Below are positions 8,854 to 17,966 of a DNA stretch of 46,850 bases, in pieces; position 1 is the first letter of the stretch, and each line of letters begins with the position of its first letter. The stretch is from NCBI GenBank assembly GCA_000996085.1, contig LBYG01000014.1, positions 1 to 46,850 on the forward strand, read 5' to 3'. This DNA comes from Parcubacteria group bacterium GW2011_GWB1_40_14. Its GTDB lineage: Bacteria > Patescibacteriota > Minisyncoccia > Terrybacterales > GWB1-40-14. The translations under genes and the position numbers were made by a program. A model generated the notes under the pieces. It was not told the origin of the DNA. It ran no database searches and saw only the letters and a list, made by a program, of their open reading frames with translations.

Positions 8854-9723
8854 CTAAACTTTATTCGCGCTGCCGCAAATATCTATCCAACGCTCAACAA
8901 CTTGCTGTACGCTTTTAATAACCGGCGGAAAGATTTTGTATAATGCTACCGTATCCGGATTGTCTTTAAGCGTTTTTTCAAGACTAGCGCGGAACGCAAC
9001 ACGCAAATCGGTATTCACATTTACTTTATTTATCCCCCCCATTTCTATTGCTAATTTTATATCTGATTCATCTATGCCTGAGCCGCCGTGCAAAGATAAA
9101 AATGTTCCCGCTATTTCCTTAACCTTTTGCAAAAGCGCAATATCAAGAGGTGGCTGGCCCCCGGGAGGAACAGTACCGTGGATATTACCGAAGAATGCGG
9201 CAAAAACATCAACTCCGGTTTCTTCGATGAATTTTCTTGCTTTTTTGGGGTCCGTATAACCGGAACGTATTTGTTCCACGGTATACATTTCTTTATGAAC
9301 TTCAGAACCTGCTCCTACTATCCTGTCTATTTCCCCTTCAACTATAATGCCTTTTGAGTGAGCCGCTTCTACCACCTGCTTAGCAATTTTTACATTCTCT
9401 TCATATGAAAATTTAGAACCGTCAAAATGCACAAGTCCGTAACCGGCCTCAATTGCCGCCATACAATCTTCCGGCGTTTCTGAATGATCTAAATTTACAA
9501 TTATCGGTATTCCGTATTCTTTTGAAAAATTCTTACCTATATCGGCAATGTTGCTAGCACCCATCCAATGCGTCTCGCCAGGTGAAGATTCAATAATAAT
9601 AGGCGACTTTTTATTTGCAGCCGCCTGAACAATAGCTTTAAACGTCTCGAGGTTCCCGACATTGAAGGCGCCTATTGCAAAACCTTCAGCGCGCGCTCTT
9701 TGTAACCAGTCAAAAGCTATCAT
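8854..9723 (-). CDS. fba: Class II fructose-bisphosphate aldolase
   Basis: NLDHSETPEDCMAAIEAGYGLVHFDGSKFSYEENV, VEGEIDRIVGAG, LHGGSGI. Confidence 0.93.
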   Translation of the reverse strand: MIAFDWLQRARAEGFAIGAFNVGNLETFKAIVQAAANKKSPIIIESSPGETHWMGASNIADIGKNFSKEYGIPIIVNLDHSETPEDCMAAIEAGYGLVHFDGSKFSYEENVKIAKQVVEAAHSKGIIVEGEIDRIVGAGSEVHKEMYTVEQIRSGYTDPKKARKFIEETGVDVFAAFFGNIHGTVPPGGQPPLDIALLQKVKEIAGTFLSLHGGSGIDESDIKLAIEMGGINKVNVNTDLRVAFRASLEKTLKDNPDTVALYKIFPPVIKSVQQVVERWIDICGSANKV

Positions 9724-11060
9724 AATTTAATAAATCCGTCAGCCAGATGTTCCGCGACTAACTCTTCAAGTTTTGAAGCATCCGTATATTCAATAAATAT
9801 TTTATTCCAAAGCGCTTCCTGCTGATGATAAAGATATTTTGTCAAAATATTCGCAAAACGATTATAAGAAATTAAATTATCGATAAGATCAAAAGATAAA
9901 AGTGCAGTCCCTTCAATTCCGGATGCTCTAAATTCTCCTTCACCCGAGATATTAAAGAAGCCTCCGACAAAATCCAAACCCGGCCAGAGATCCAAACCAA
10001 ATTCCGGATGCGCTTGCGCGACCTCTACCAATTTCTGTTCTGCCTTAGACCAATGAATGGCCTCCGGATTAACGTGAGGCATAAAGAGCCTGGGATCTGA
10101 TGGCGTATCTTTAGCTAAATATCTTTGAATAACCATCCAGGTGGCGGTATCGCTTGATTCAGCAGGCATAAAGCTTGGCACATCACCACGCAACGCAGAC
10201 ACCAATTTTTCGGCAAATTTTTCTTCCTTTGAATACCTGGTGAAAAGTCTTGAGTAAAAGCCTATTTCAAAGAAATAGTGCAAAAGCAAAGTAAATACCT
10301 GCATGGTTATGCCGCTTGCTACATCCTCCTGTTTTTTATGCGGATTTATTTCTCCTATTTCAGGCAAACTTATACCTTCGTCCCCGATTGGAATAACAAA
10401 TATAACCCCAAGTTCTTTAAGGTGGCTTATATTGTGCAATTTTTTGCCCATGAAGTGCGCACCAATAGCCCGCCAGCGTTCCGGCAAAACAATTACGCGC
10501 ATAAGGCGTTCTTCAAAATCATCCGGAGTTAAATTTTCATATGGCTTGAAAAACACTTCATTCAACCATTGCGGCTCTTCGGCAAAACGGACCGAAGAAA
10601 AAACCGCGGCAAAATCTTCTTTTGCCAAAAGCTGGTCTATATCATTATATCCCAAAGCTCTGAGTAAATTTTTGGGCGGATTCTTTTTCAAAAATTCCTC
10701 GGCTTTTTCCTGTTTCATAAAAAACCCTTTTGTCTCGCCGACAACTTCTTTTACAAAATTAGCCAGCGTTTCGCATCCTTCTCTTGTTGCCGGATCCGGT
10801 TTCTTTAAATATTTATTAAGCGCCAGATCGTTTTCTTCAACACGCTTAAGCAAAGCCATATAAACATCTTCAGCTTTAGCATCCCGTGATAAATTCAAAG
10901 AAAGCAAAGCTTTATCTGCGCGGCGTTCAAGATCCATTAAAACATTCTCCAAAACATTCGAGGAATTTGGAGTTATTCTGCTCATTTGTATGACAAGTTT
11001 ATCCAAAATCTCTTCTTTGGTCCTTAAAATTTTTGCTAATTTATCTATTCCCGGAGTCAT
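9720..11060 (-). CDS. Uncharacterised 446-aa protein in the sugar-phosphate cluster
   Basis: Long ORF; start MTPGIDKLAKIL preferred, at the family B boundary; 4-nt overlap with fba; no family recognised. Confidence 0.75.
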   Translation of the reverse strand: MTPGIDKLAKILRTKEEILDKLVIQMSRITPNSSNVLENVLMDLERRADKALLSLNLSRDAKAEDVYMALLKRVEENDLALNKYLKKPDPATREGCETLANFVKEVVGETKGFFMKQEKAEEFLKKNPPKNLLRALGYNDIDQLLAKEDFAAVFSSVRFAEEPQWLNEVFFKPYENLTPDDFEERLMRVIVLPERWRAIGAHFMGKKLHNISHLKELGVIFVIPIGDEGISLPEIGEINPHKKQEDVASGITMQVFTLLLHYFFEIGFYSRLFTRYSKEEKFAEKLVSALRGDVPSFMPAESSDTATWMVIQRYLAKDTPSDPRLFMPHVNPEAIHWSKAEQKLVEVAQAHPEFGLDLWPGLDFVGGFFNISGEGEFRASGIEGTALLSFDLIDNLISYNRFANILTKYLYHQQEALWNKIFIEYTDASKLEELVAEHLADGFIKL

Positions 11061-11127
11061 GCCGTGGTTGTCCGCGAGCTTCGCTCGTGGATACAACCAC
11101 GTGCATCCTGAGCGAAGTCGAAGGATT
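11058..11127 (-). repeat. Family B hairpin abutting a start codon, copy B2
   Basis: ATCCTTCGACTTCGCTCAGGATGCACGTGGTTGTATCC...GGACAACCACGGC-ATG. Confidence 0.8.
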
Positions 11128-11135
11128 TTATTAAT

Positions 11136-12131
11136 TTAATGTAAATTCTTTTTAGTTATCTTTAATTTGCCCCATCTTGCAGAGCTTTGACCCTTCTTAA
11201 GTATTCCCGGATGGGCTCCTATATATTCTATCACCGAAGTAGCATTCGCGCTCGCAAAGGCAATCGCCTTCTCTACATTACCTTTATTTCTATGCATTTC
11301 TGTGACAAAACCTGAACCAAAAGCATCGCCGGCACCTGTTCTATCCGCCATTTTTCTTTCTTTTAAAACACCGGCGTGATAACGAGTTTTGCCGTCCGAA
11401 ACCGAAACTCCATTAGGGCCGTCGGTCATAACAACCCATCCCTTGACCCAATTATCTAATTTTGAAAAAATTGCATCTGTTTTCTTGTATGGAATATTCA
11501 CAAAATACGATGCTTCTTCTTTGTTCAGAATAAGAATATCTACATGCTTCAATAAGGATCTCATCATTGCTGGCGTTGAAAGCTGAGAAGAACCAGGATT
11601 TGTCGCAACTTTAATCCCGCGTTTTGCCGCAAAGTTAATTAGTTTTGGGTAAAGAGGCGCGCAATGTCCGGCCAGATGAGTTATATAAAACCATTTTGCT
11701 TTTGCCAGCTTATTCCATGAAATATCAGTAGAAGAAATAAATTCTCCTGCGCCTCGATAAGCCAAAATAGATCTCTCACCGGACGGAGTCAAAAATATTG
11801 AAGAATAGGCGGTTAATTTTTGAGAGTCAAATTGCAAATAAGACGTATCTAACTTTTCCTTAATCAATATTTTTTTAGTTTCACTTGCCCGCACATCTTC
11901 TCCGAGACGACCTATACAACCGGAACTAAATCCTTGTCTCGCAAAGGTTACAGCCGCGTTTGAGGCAGATCCTCCCACAGTATAAAAAATGTTATCAATA
12001 TCTATTTTTGATCCCAGAGGTACGCATTCGGCAGCTCCGGTCTTAAACCGTTTGGAATGAACGGTTCTAATGTCTTTGCTTTGCATAAAAACATCGCGGG
12101 TTATTGAACCTATAGAAATAAAATCTGTCAT
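11136..12131 (-). CDS. PfkB-family carbohydrate kinase
   Basis: GGSASNAAVTFARQG, DRTGAGDAFGSGFV. Confidence 0.92.
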   Translation of the reverse strand: MTDFISIGSITRDVFMQSKDIRTVHSKRFKTGAAECVPLGSKIDIDNIFYTVGGSASNAAVTFARQGFSSGCIGRLGEDVRASETKKILIKEKLDTSYLQFDSQKLTAYSSIFLTPSGERSILAYRGAGEFISSTDISWNKLAKAKWFYITHLAGHCAPLYPKLINFAAKRGIKVATNPGSSQLSTPAMMRSLLKHVDILILNKEEASYFVNIPYKKTDAIFSKLDNWVKGWVVMTDGPNGVSVSDGKTRYHAGVLKERKMADRTGAGDAFGSGFVTEMHRNKGNVEKAIAFASANATSVIEYIGAHPGILKKGQSSARWGKLKITKKNLH

Positions 12132-12280
12132 ACCAGGTAGTAGAAATTCGACTCTTTTTATTAAAATTATCGAATTCCTTAATTAAGTCTTAATTATTAA
12201 GAATAATCTTTTTTGCCAAATTAATGATTATCCGTTTGTTCTGCCTGCGGCAGAACAGTCGAATTTTCACTACCTGGCAT
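12129..12280 (-). repeat. Family A element, copy A2, fused to the PfkB start codon
   Basis: TATG-CCAGGTAGTGAAAATTCGAC...GTCGAATTTCTACTACCTGG-TATG (minus strand). Confidence 0.9.
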
Positions 12281-12285
12281 AAATA

Positions 12286-12936
12286 TTAATTTAATTTTGT
12301 ATCATGTAATAAATCCTCTATTTTTTTATTTACAGCAAGAGCGCCATCCTCAAAAATTGCGCTTCCGGCAACTATCCTGGTAACCCCTGCTTCAGCCAAT
12401 TTCCTTGCCATGCCCGGTCTGACTCCGCCATCAACCTCAATTGCTATTTCGGGAAATTTGGCGCGCATATTTTTAACTTTTTCGATAGTATTTTCATGAA
12501 AAGTTTGGCCTTGGAACCCCGGCTCAACCCCTAAAAATAAAACCGCATCAACGTGAGGTACAAATTCATATAAAATATCTACTGCGGTTGAGGGATTAAT
12601 GCTGATGCCGACCTGTATTCCCGCTTCATGTATATTTTGAATTATCGCTTTGGGATTTTCTGTTGCTTCAACATGAAAAAATATTCTTGCGGCACCCGAA
12701 GCGATCCAAGCATCAATATGTTTTTCGGGTTCAGTTATCATCAGATCAACCTCTATCTGCAATGAAGTGTTCAACATTTTTAATTCCGCAGGATTGTTCC
12801 AGGTTACATTTGGAGCAAAAATTCCGTCCACGACATCAATCTGTGCCCATAAAACATACGGTTCTATTTCTTGAATTTTAATTTTTATATTTTCAAAATT
12901 TTTTTCTAAAATTGCGGGGATTATTTCAACTGCCAT
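12286..12936 (-). CDS. rpe: Ribulose-phosphate 3-epimerase
   Basis: IIPAILEKNFENI, DVVDGIFAPNVTW, VEPGFQGQTF, EVDGGVRPGMA. Confidence 0.93.
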   Translation of the reverse strand: MAVEIIPAILEKNFENIKIKIQEIEPYVLWAQIDVVDGIFAPNVTWNNPAELKMLNTSLQIEVDLMITEPEKHIDAWIASGAARIFFHVEATENPKAIIQNIHEAGIQVGISINPSTAVDILYEFVPHVDAVLFLGVEPGFQGQTFHENTIEKVKNMRAKFPEIAIEVDGGVRPGMARKLAEAGVTRIVAGSAIFEDGALAVNKKIEDLLHDTKLN

Positions 12937-13002
12937 GCCGTTGTTGTTCCTGAGCTTTGCGAAGGATTACAACAACGTGCATCCTGAGCGAAGCCGAAGG
13001 AT
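12934..13002 (-). repeat. Family B hairpin abutting the rpe start codon, copy B3
   Basis: ATCCTTCGGCTTCGCTCAGGATGCACGTTGTTGTAATCC...GGAACAACAACGGC-ATG; both arms changed relative to B2. Confidence 0.8.
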
Positions 13003-13010
13003 TACAATAA

Positions 13011-13457
13011 TTATTTTTCTAGCTCTTCTATTTGTTTTAATCTTCTAACGTGTCTCTCATCTCCGCTAAACGGTGTTTCTAACCAGATTTTCAGAATAAA
13101 CAGCACATTTTCCTCCGGTAAATAATCTGTGGCTATTGTTAAAACATTCGCATCTTCATGTTCCCGGGATTTTTTTGCCATCTCTTCATTAAACACCTGC
13201 GCTGAACGAATACCTTTAACTTTATTGGCAACAATATCCATACCTACACCGGAACGGCACAATAAAATACCGCGCGATGCGGATAAATTTTCTGAAACTT
13301 TTTTAGCTACAGCATAAGCAAATTCAGGATAATCATCATCCGGATCAAGGGTTTTTGCTCCCATATCTTCTACATCAAAACCCCATTCAACAAGTTTATG
13401 CTTAGCTTTTTCTTTTAACTTAAAGCCTCCGTGATCGGCCCCAATGTAAACTTTCAT
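13011..13457 (-). CDS. rpiB: Ribose-5-phosphate isomerase B
   Basis: MKVYIGADHGGFKLK; RGILLCRSGVGMDIVANKVKGIRSA. Confidence 0.94.
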   Translation of the reverse strand: MKVYIGADHGGFKLKEKAKHKLVEWGFDVEDMGAKTLDPDDDYPEFAYAVAKKVSENLSASRGILLCRSGVGMDIVANKVKGIRSAQVFNEEMAKKSREHEDANVLTIATDYLPEENVLFILKIWLETPFSGDERHVRRLKQIEELEK

Positions 13458-13460
13458 ATT

Positions 13461-14489
13461 TTATAAAAGCTTTCCAACTTTTATTACATGTTCTATTAGT
13501 GTATGAGAGTAAGCCCATTCGTTATCGTACCAGGAAAATACTGTAACCAAATCACCATCCACCACACGTGTAAACGTAAGGTCAATAATTGCCGCCTCGG
13601 TAGTGCCGCGAACATCAGATGATACTAACTGTTCTTCAGTAACACCTACTATGCCTTTCCAACGCGGCTGCTCTGCAGCCTTACGAAAAATATCATTAAC
13701 TTCTTCAACAGTAGTTGTCCGCTTTGCAACAAACGTCACCATTGCCAAAGATCCTTCAACAACAGGAACCCTTAACGCTATACCATCTACCAAATTTTCA
13801 AATGCAGGCAAGGACTTAACTACGGCTTCGGCAGCACCAGTATGCGAAGGCACAATATTCTGCGCTGCGGCGCGACCTCTGCGATAATCGCCCTTACTGC
13901 CCGGACCATCAACCAATCCCTGTGTTGCGGTATAAGCATGCACTGTCTGCATAATCGCTTTTTTTACGCCTATCGATTCATCCATTATCGCAAGAACAGG
14001 AACGGTAGCATTTGTCGTACATGAAGCATTTGCTGTTATCTTGCCTAATTCCGGCGACGATAAACGATCATCATTGGTTCCAAGAAGGACATGTTCCACA
14101 TCCCCTTTTGCCGGAGCTGAAATTACAACGCGTTTGGCACCAGCGGTTAAATGTTTCTTGCCGCCCTCATCTGAAGCAAAAAATCCTGTGGATTCAATCA
14201 CGACATCAACGCCAAGCTTGCCCCACGGTAATTTTTCAGGTTCCTTTTCTGCAAATACTTGCATCTTTTCTCCATCCACAATAAGCCATCGCTCCCCATT
14301 GCTTTCCTTCGCTTCTATATTTTTATCAAAATGACCGTAAACACTATCGTAACGTAATAAATACGCCAAGTTGCCGATATCACCAAGGTCGTTTATGGCA
14401 ACTATATCTATATCTTTATGTTTATAGGCTTGGCGGAAAAAGGTTCTGCCAATACGCCCAAACCCATTAATTGCGATTTTAATAGCCAT
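13461..14489 (-). CDS. gap: Glyceraldehyde-3-phosphate dehydrogenase
   Basis: KIAINGFGRIGRTFFRQ, NASCTTNATVPVLAIM, YDNEWAYSHTLIEHV. Confidence 0.96.
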   Translation of the reverse strand: MAIKIAINGFGRIGRTFFRQAYKHKDIDIVAINDLGDIGNLAYLLRYDSVYGHFDKNIEAKESNGERWLIVDGEKMQVFAEKEPEKLPWGKLGVDVVIESTGFFASDEGGKKHLTAGAKRVVISAPAKGDVEHVLLGTNDDRLSSPELGKITANASCTTNATVPVLAIMDESIGVKKAIMQTVHAYTATQGLVDGPGSKGDYRRGRAAAQNIVPSHTGAAEAVVKSLPAFENLVDGIALRVPVVEGSLAMVTFVAKRTTTVEEVNDIFRKAAEQPRWKGIVGVTEEQLVSSDVRGTTEAAIIDLTFTRVVDGDLVTVFSWYDNEWAYSHTLIEHVIKVGKLL

Positions 14490-14507
14490 ATGACTCAATT
14501 ATATCAT

Positions 14508-14537
14508 AAAAACGGCTCTCGTAAGAGAGCCGTTTTA
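14508..14537. terminator. Terminator hairpin between gap and gdhA
   Basis: AAAACGGCTCTCGTAAGAGAGCCGTTTT. Confidence 0.75.
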
Positions 14538-14542
14538 TAAAC

Positions 14543-15832
14543 TTAACCGCGAAGTTTAATGGCGTTGCTTAACCGCCTTAACGCCACTATATAGGTTGCT
14601 GTCCTAAAATCCGTTTTATATTCTTCTTTAACTTTTCCTATTTCCGAAGCGGCCTTCAACATTATATTCTTTAAACTTTCGGCAAATTCCTCGTTGCTCC
14701 ATGTATAACGCTGTAAATTCCCGACCCATTCAAAATAACTTCCAACCACGCCTCCGGCGTTTGCCAAAATATCAGGCAAAACAATAATATTGCGTTTGGT
14801 AAGCGTATTTTCTGCTTCCGGCGTTGTAGGACCGTTGGCCATTTCCAAAATAACTTTAGCTTTTATTTTTGAGGCATTTTCTTCTGTAAGTTGATTTTCT
14901 ATAGCTGAAGGAATTAACACATCAACATCTGCTTCCAGTAATTGTTCGTTAGTTAGCGTTTCGCAATCAACATCATTCTTAACTTCTTTTATTTTTACGG
15001 GATAACAAACATTCTTGGGTATTTTGCCTTTTTTATCCTGTGAATGGATAACCTCATTAATATCTAGACCATTTTTGTGATAAAGCGCAGACTCCGAATC
15101 CGAAACCGCTACAACTTTATAGCCTTTATTAAAAAGTATCTGTGCTATATTTGCACCTACGTTACCAAACCCCTGCACCGCTACAGAAATATCTTGCGGT
15201 AAACGGTCTTTAAATTCTTTGCTATTTTCCAAAAACCATTCCAGAACAAAAACTCCTCCAAGCGAGGTTGAAGTATCCCGTCCGGCAATACCACCCAATT
15301 CAACCGGTTTCCCGGTAAATGCCGCGGGAACCGCGTATCCGTGCAAACGGGAAAATTCATCCATCATCCAAGCCATTATCTGCGGATTGGTATTTACGTC
15401 GGGAGCCGGAACATCTTTTTCAGGACCAATAATAGGATAAATTGCGTCCACATATCTTCGGGAAAGGCGTTCCAATTCATGAGTAGATAATTTTTTTGCA
15501 TCCACCGCAACGCCGCCCTTTGCTCCGCCGTAAGGCAAGCCAACCGCGGCATTTTTCCATGTCATTAATGCCGAAAGCGCGGTAACTTCTTCTAGTGAAG
15601 CGTTAGGATGGAATCTGATACCGCCTTTAAACGGACCCAGAGCATCGTTATATTGTACGCGCCACCCTGTTAATATTTGCTGACTACCGTCATCCATACG
15701 CAAAGGCAAAGTTACTTCAACGCTTCGTTTAGGATGCTGTAAAACAGAAAAAACATGCGGGTCTATTTTTGCAAGATCCGCAGCTTTATTGAGATATGTA
15801 AGAGTGTTTTTAAATAAACTTTGATTCATCAT
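14543..15832 (-). CDS. gdhA: Glu/Leu/Phe/Val dehydrogenase (glutamate dehydrogenase)
   Basis: GPFKGGIRFHPNASLEEVTALSALMTWKNAAVGLPYGGAKGG, VQGFGNVG. Confidence 0.93.
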   Translation of the reverse strand: MMNQSLFKNTLTYLNKAADLAKIDPHVFSVLQHPKRSVEVTLPLRMDDGSQQILTGWRVQYNDALGPFKGGIRFHPNASLEEVTALSALMTWKNAAVGLPYGGAKGGVAVDAKKLSTHELERLSRRYVDAIYPIIGPEKDVPAPDVNTNPQIMAWMMDEFSRLHGYAVPAAFTGKPVELGGIAGRDTSTSLGGVFVLEWFLENSKEFKDRLPQDISVAVQGFGNVGANIAQILFNKGYKVVAVSDSESALYHKNGLDINEVIHSQDKKGKIPKNVCYPVKIKEVKNDVDCETLTNEQLLEADVDVLIPSAIENQLTEENASKIKAKVILEMANGPTTPEAENTLTKRNIIVLPDILANAGGVVGSYFEWVGNLQRYTWSNEEFAESLKNIMLKAASEIGKVKEEYKTDFRTATYIVALRRLSNAIKLRG

Positions 15833-15837
15833 AAAAA

Positions 15838-16290
15838 TTAATTCCAAAAAAACATTTCTAAAACTTTACTTCGACAATTTTGATAATTCTCGTATTCCTG
15901 TGCAGCTTGAACTTGTCTTGTCTTTTGGCTCTTACAAAGTTCTTCGTATAATTCTAAGCGTTCTCTTTTCTTCTCTTCACTATCAATAAAATTAGGTGAC
16001 TCTTGTAACAAATCTTTTAGGTTCTCCGCCAGCTTACATGAATCTGTTCTTGGAGCCACATAAACCGTAGGCTTTCGACCACATTTATCATAAACGGTTC
16101 TTTCTGGTAATTCAGATAAAAAACCCAAAAGACCAAAAAAGATGCTTATGGGTATAATAATAATTAATATCCATTTCAGTAATACACTTAGAACATTTAT
16201 CAATTTTGATACTAAGGGAAAACGATTAGAAAAAAATCGCCAGAAATCCTTAATAGTTTCTAAATCTTTTTTTATCGAAAATAATTTCAT
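15838..16290 (-). CDS. Hypothetical membrane protein
   Basis: ORF with one strong TM segment; 4-nt overlap with 16287-16511. Confidence 0.5.
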   Translation of the reverse strand: MKLFSIKKDLETIKDFWRFFSNRFPLVSKLINVLSVLLKWILIIIIPISIFFGLLGFLSELPERTVYDKCGRKPTVYVAPRTDSCKLAENLKDLLQESPNFIDSEEKKRERLELYEELCKSQKTRQVQAAQEYENYQNCRSKVLEMFFWN

Positions 16291-16511
16291 ATCTCACACC
16301 CAAATTTCTTACTTTTTTCAAGAAGTTTTTCTTTTTCTTGTTGTAATTTATCTAGTTTTGTAATTTCTTCTTGATTTAATTCAATATAAGAAACCTTCTT
16401 ATTAGCGGAAGTCTTTTCTAGAGAAAATTTATCTTCGATTTCTTTTATTTTACGCTCAACTACATCCAACTCTTGTTGTATTTCGTTACATTTAGCATCA
16501 TTAAAAACCAT
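16287..16511 (-). CDS. Small coiled-coil protein
   Basis: Heptad-rich ORF coupled to 15838-16290. Confidence 0.45.
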   Translation of the reverse strand: MVFNDAKCNEIQQELDVVERKIKEIEDKFSLEKTSANKKVSYIELNQEEITKLDKLQQEKEKLLEKSKKFGCEI

Positions 16512-16558
16512 AAAAAATTACTTATTCTTCTGACCTTCGACGCTGCTCAGGACGAAAA

Positions 16559-17509
16559 CTACTGTTTTCGCAGCCACAGATAGGCGTCTTCAAGCGCCTT
16601 TACAGAGTCACCCATTGAAATATTGTTCTGTTTGTAAGGCTGATCGGTAACATCACCAGCTGCCCAAATGCCCTCTACGCTTGTACGGGCAGTTTTGTGA
16701 TCTATTACGACGTCGCCTGCAGGCGTTAACTGAACCAAATCTTTTACCATTGCCGAATTTGGCACAGAACCTATTTCAACAAAAATGCCTTGTACCGGAA
16801 TTTCTTTTACTTCGCCTGTCTTGCTGTCCTTATAAACCAAACCGGATACAAATTTATCTCCTTTTACTTCCTGAATATCCGCATTTACTATCGGGACAAG
16901 TTTGGGGCTTTTAAAAATCCGCTCACGAGTTACCGGGTCTCCACGGAATTCTTCACTACGATTCAAAATATAAACTTTTGTTGCGTGTTCCAACAATTGT
17001 TCTGCTGATTCCAAACCTGCGTTTCCTCCACCGATAACCGCAACTTCCTTGCCGTTAAACAAGGGTGCATCGCACGTTGCGCAATAAACAACACCTTTGC
17101 CGTCAAATTGCGCTGCTCCCGGAACTTGAAGTTTGCGGCGTCCGGAACCCGATGCCAAAATTATTGCTTTTGTCTCGTATGTTTTATTTTCATCGGTAGT
17201 AACTACAAACCCGTTCGATGTACTCAGGACAGGTCCTCCATCTTTCTTCTCAACTTTAGTAACCAAAACGCCGGTTTTTATTTCAAGAACATCTCCCGCA
17301 TATTGACGCAAATGTTTTTCTATTATATCGGCCATATCCAAACCTACTATTGAAGGAATGCCGATCCAGTTTTGTATGTGCGCCGAAACCGTTGATTGCC
17401 CTCCGAAACTGTCGGTTATAAGTAAAGATTTTATTTTCTTGCGCGCAGCATAAACACCCGCCGCAACTGCGCCGGGCCCTCCACCTATAATTATTAATTC
17501 GTATTGCAT
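16559..17509 (-). CDS. trxB: Thioredoxin-disulfide reductase
   Basis: GGGPGAVAAGVYAARK, CATCDAPLF, GGGNAGLESAEQL, AAGDVTDQPYKQ. Confidence 0.94.
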   Translation of the reverse strand: MQYELIIIGGGPGAVAAGVYAARKKIKSLLITDSFGGQSTVSAHIQNWIGIPSIVGLDMADIIEKHLRQYAGDVLEIKTGVLVTKVEKKDGGPVLSTSNGFVVTTDENKTYETKAIILASGSGRRKLQVPGAAQFDGKGVVYCATCDAPLFNGKEVAVIGGGNAGLESAEQLLEHATKVYILNRSEEFRGDPVTRERIFKSPKLVPIVNADIQEVKGDKFVSGLVYKDSKTGEVKEIPVQGIFVEIGSVPNSAMVKDLVQLTPAGDVVIDHKTARTSVEGIWAAGDVTDQPYKQNNISMGDSVKALEDAYLWLRKQ

Positions 17510-17523
17510 AAAGTTATTTGTAA

Positions 17524-17692
17524 GATTTGCGCGTTTGCTTTTTTGAGCGGTTTTTGAAGTCGTTTTGGCATGGTGTCCTGAACTTCAGCGAAGGGCCAAA
17601 ACAGCTGACCTGCTCCGACAGAACGTCGGAGAACCTCGGAGCGCTTCGCTGGAAGCGCGAGAATGAGCGAGAAAAAGGTAAACGCGAAAATC
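17524..17692. repeat. Family C element, copy C2
   Basis: GAGCGGTTTTTGAAGTCGTTTTGGCATGG...GCCAAAACAGC...CCTCGGAG-CGCTTC/GAAGCG-CGAGAATGAGCG. Confidence 0.85.
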
Positions 17693-17926
17693 CTATTTTA
17701 AATTGAGTAATTCCATTATTTTGGGTTTATTAAAACCCACAACTATATTATTATCTATCTCTATTACCGGAACTCCGAGTTGTCCGCTACGCGCAACCAT
17801 TTCATTGAGAGCATTTCTGTCTTCGATAACATTGATCTCCTGATACTGAATATTGTGCTCATTAAAAAGCTGCTTAGCAGCTTTGCAATATACACAAATT
17901 GGAGTTGTATAGATTTTTACTATCAT
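17693..17926 (-). CDS. Glutaredoxin-family protein (CVYC)
   Basis: VKIYTTPICVYCKAAKQLFNEHNIQYQEINV; GVPVIEID. Confidence 0.88.
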   Translation of the reverse strand: MIVKIYTTPICVYCKAAKQLFNEHNIQYQEINVIEDRNALNEMVARSGQLGVPVIEIDNNIVVGFNKPKIMELLNLK

Positions 17927-17966
17927 ATAAATACAATTATATATCCAAAAACCTAAAGCTCAAAAT

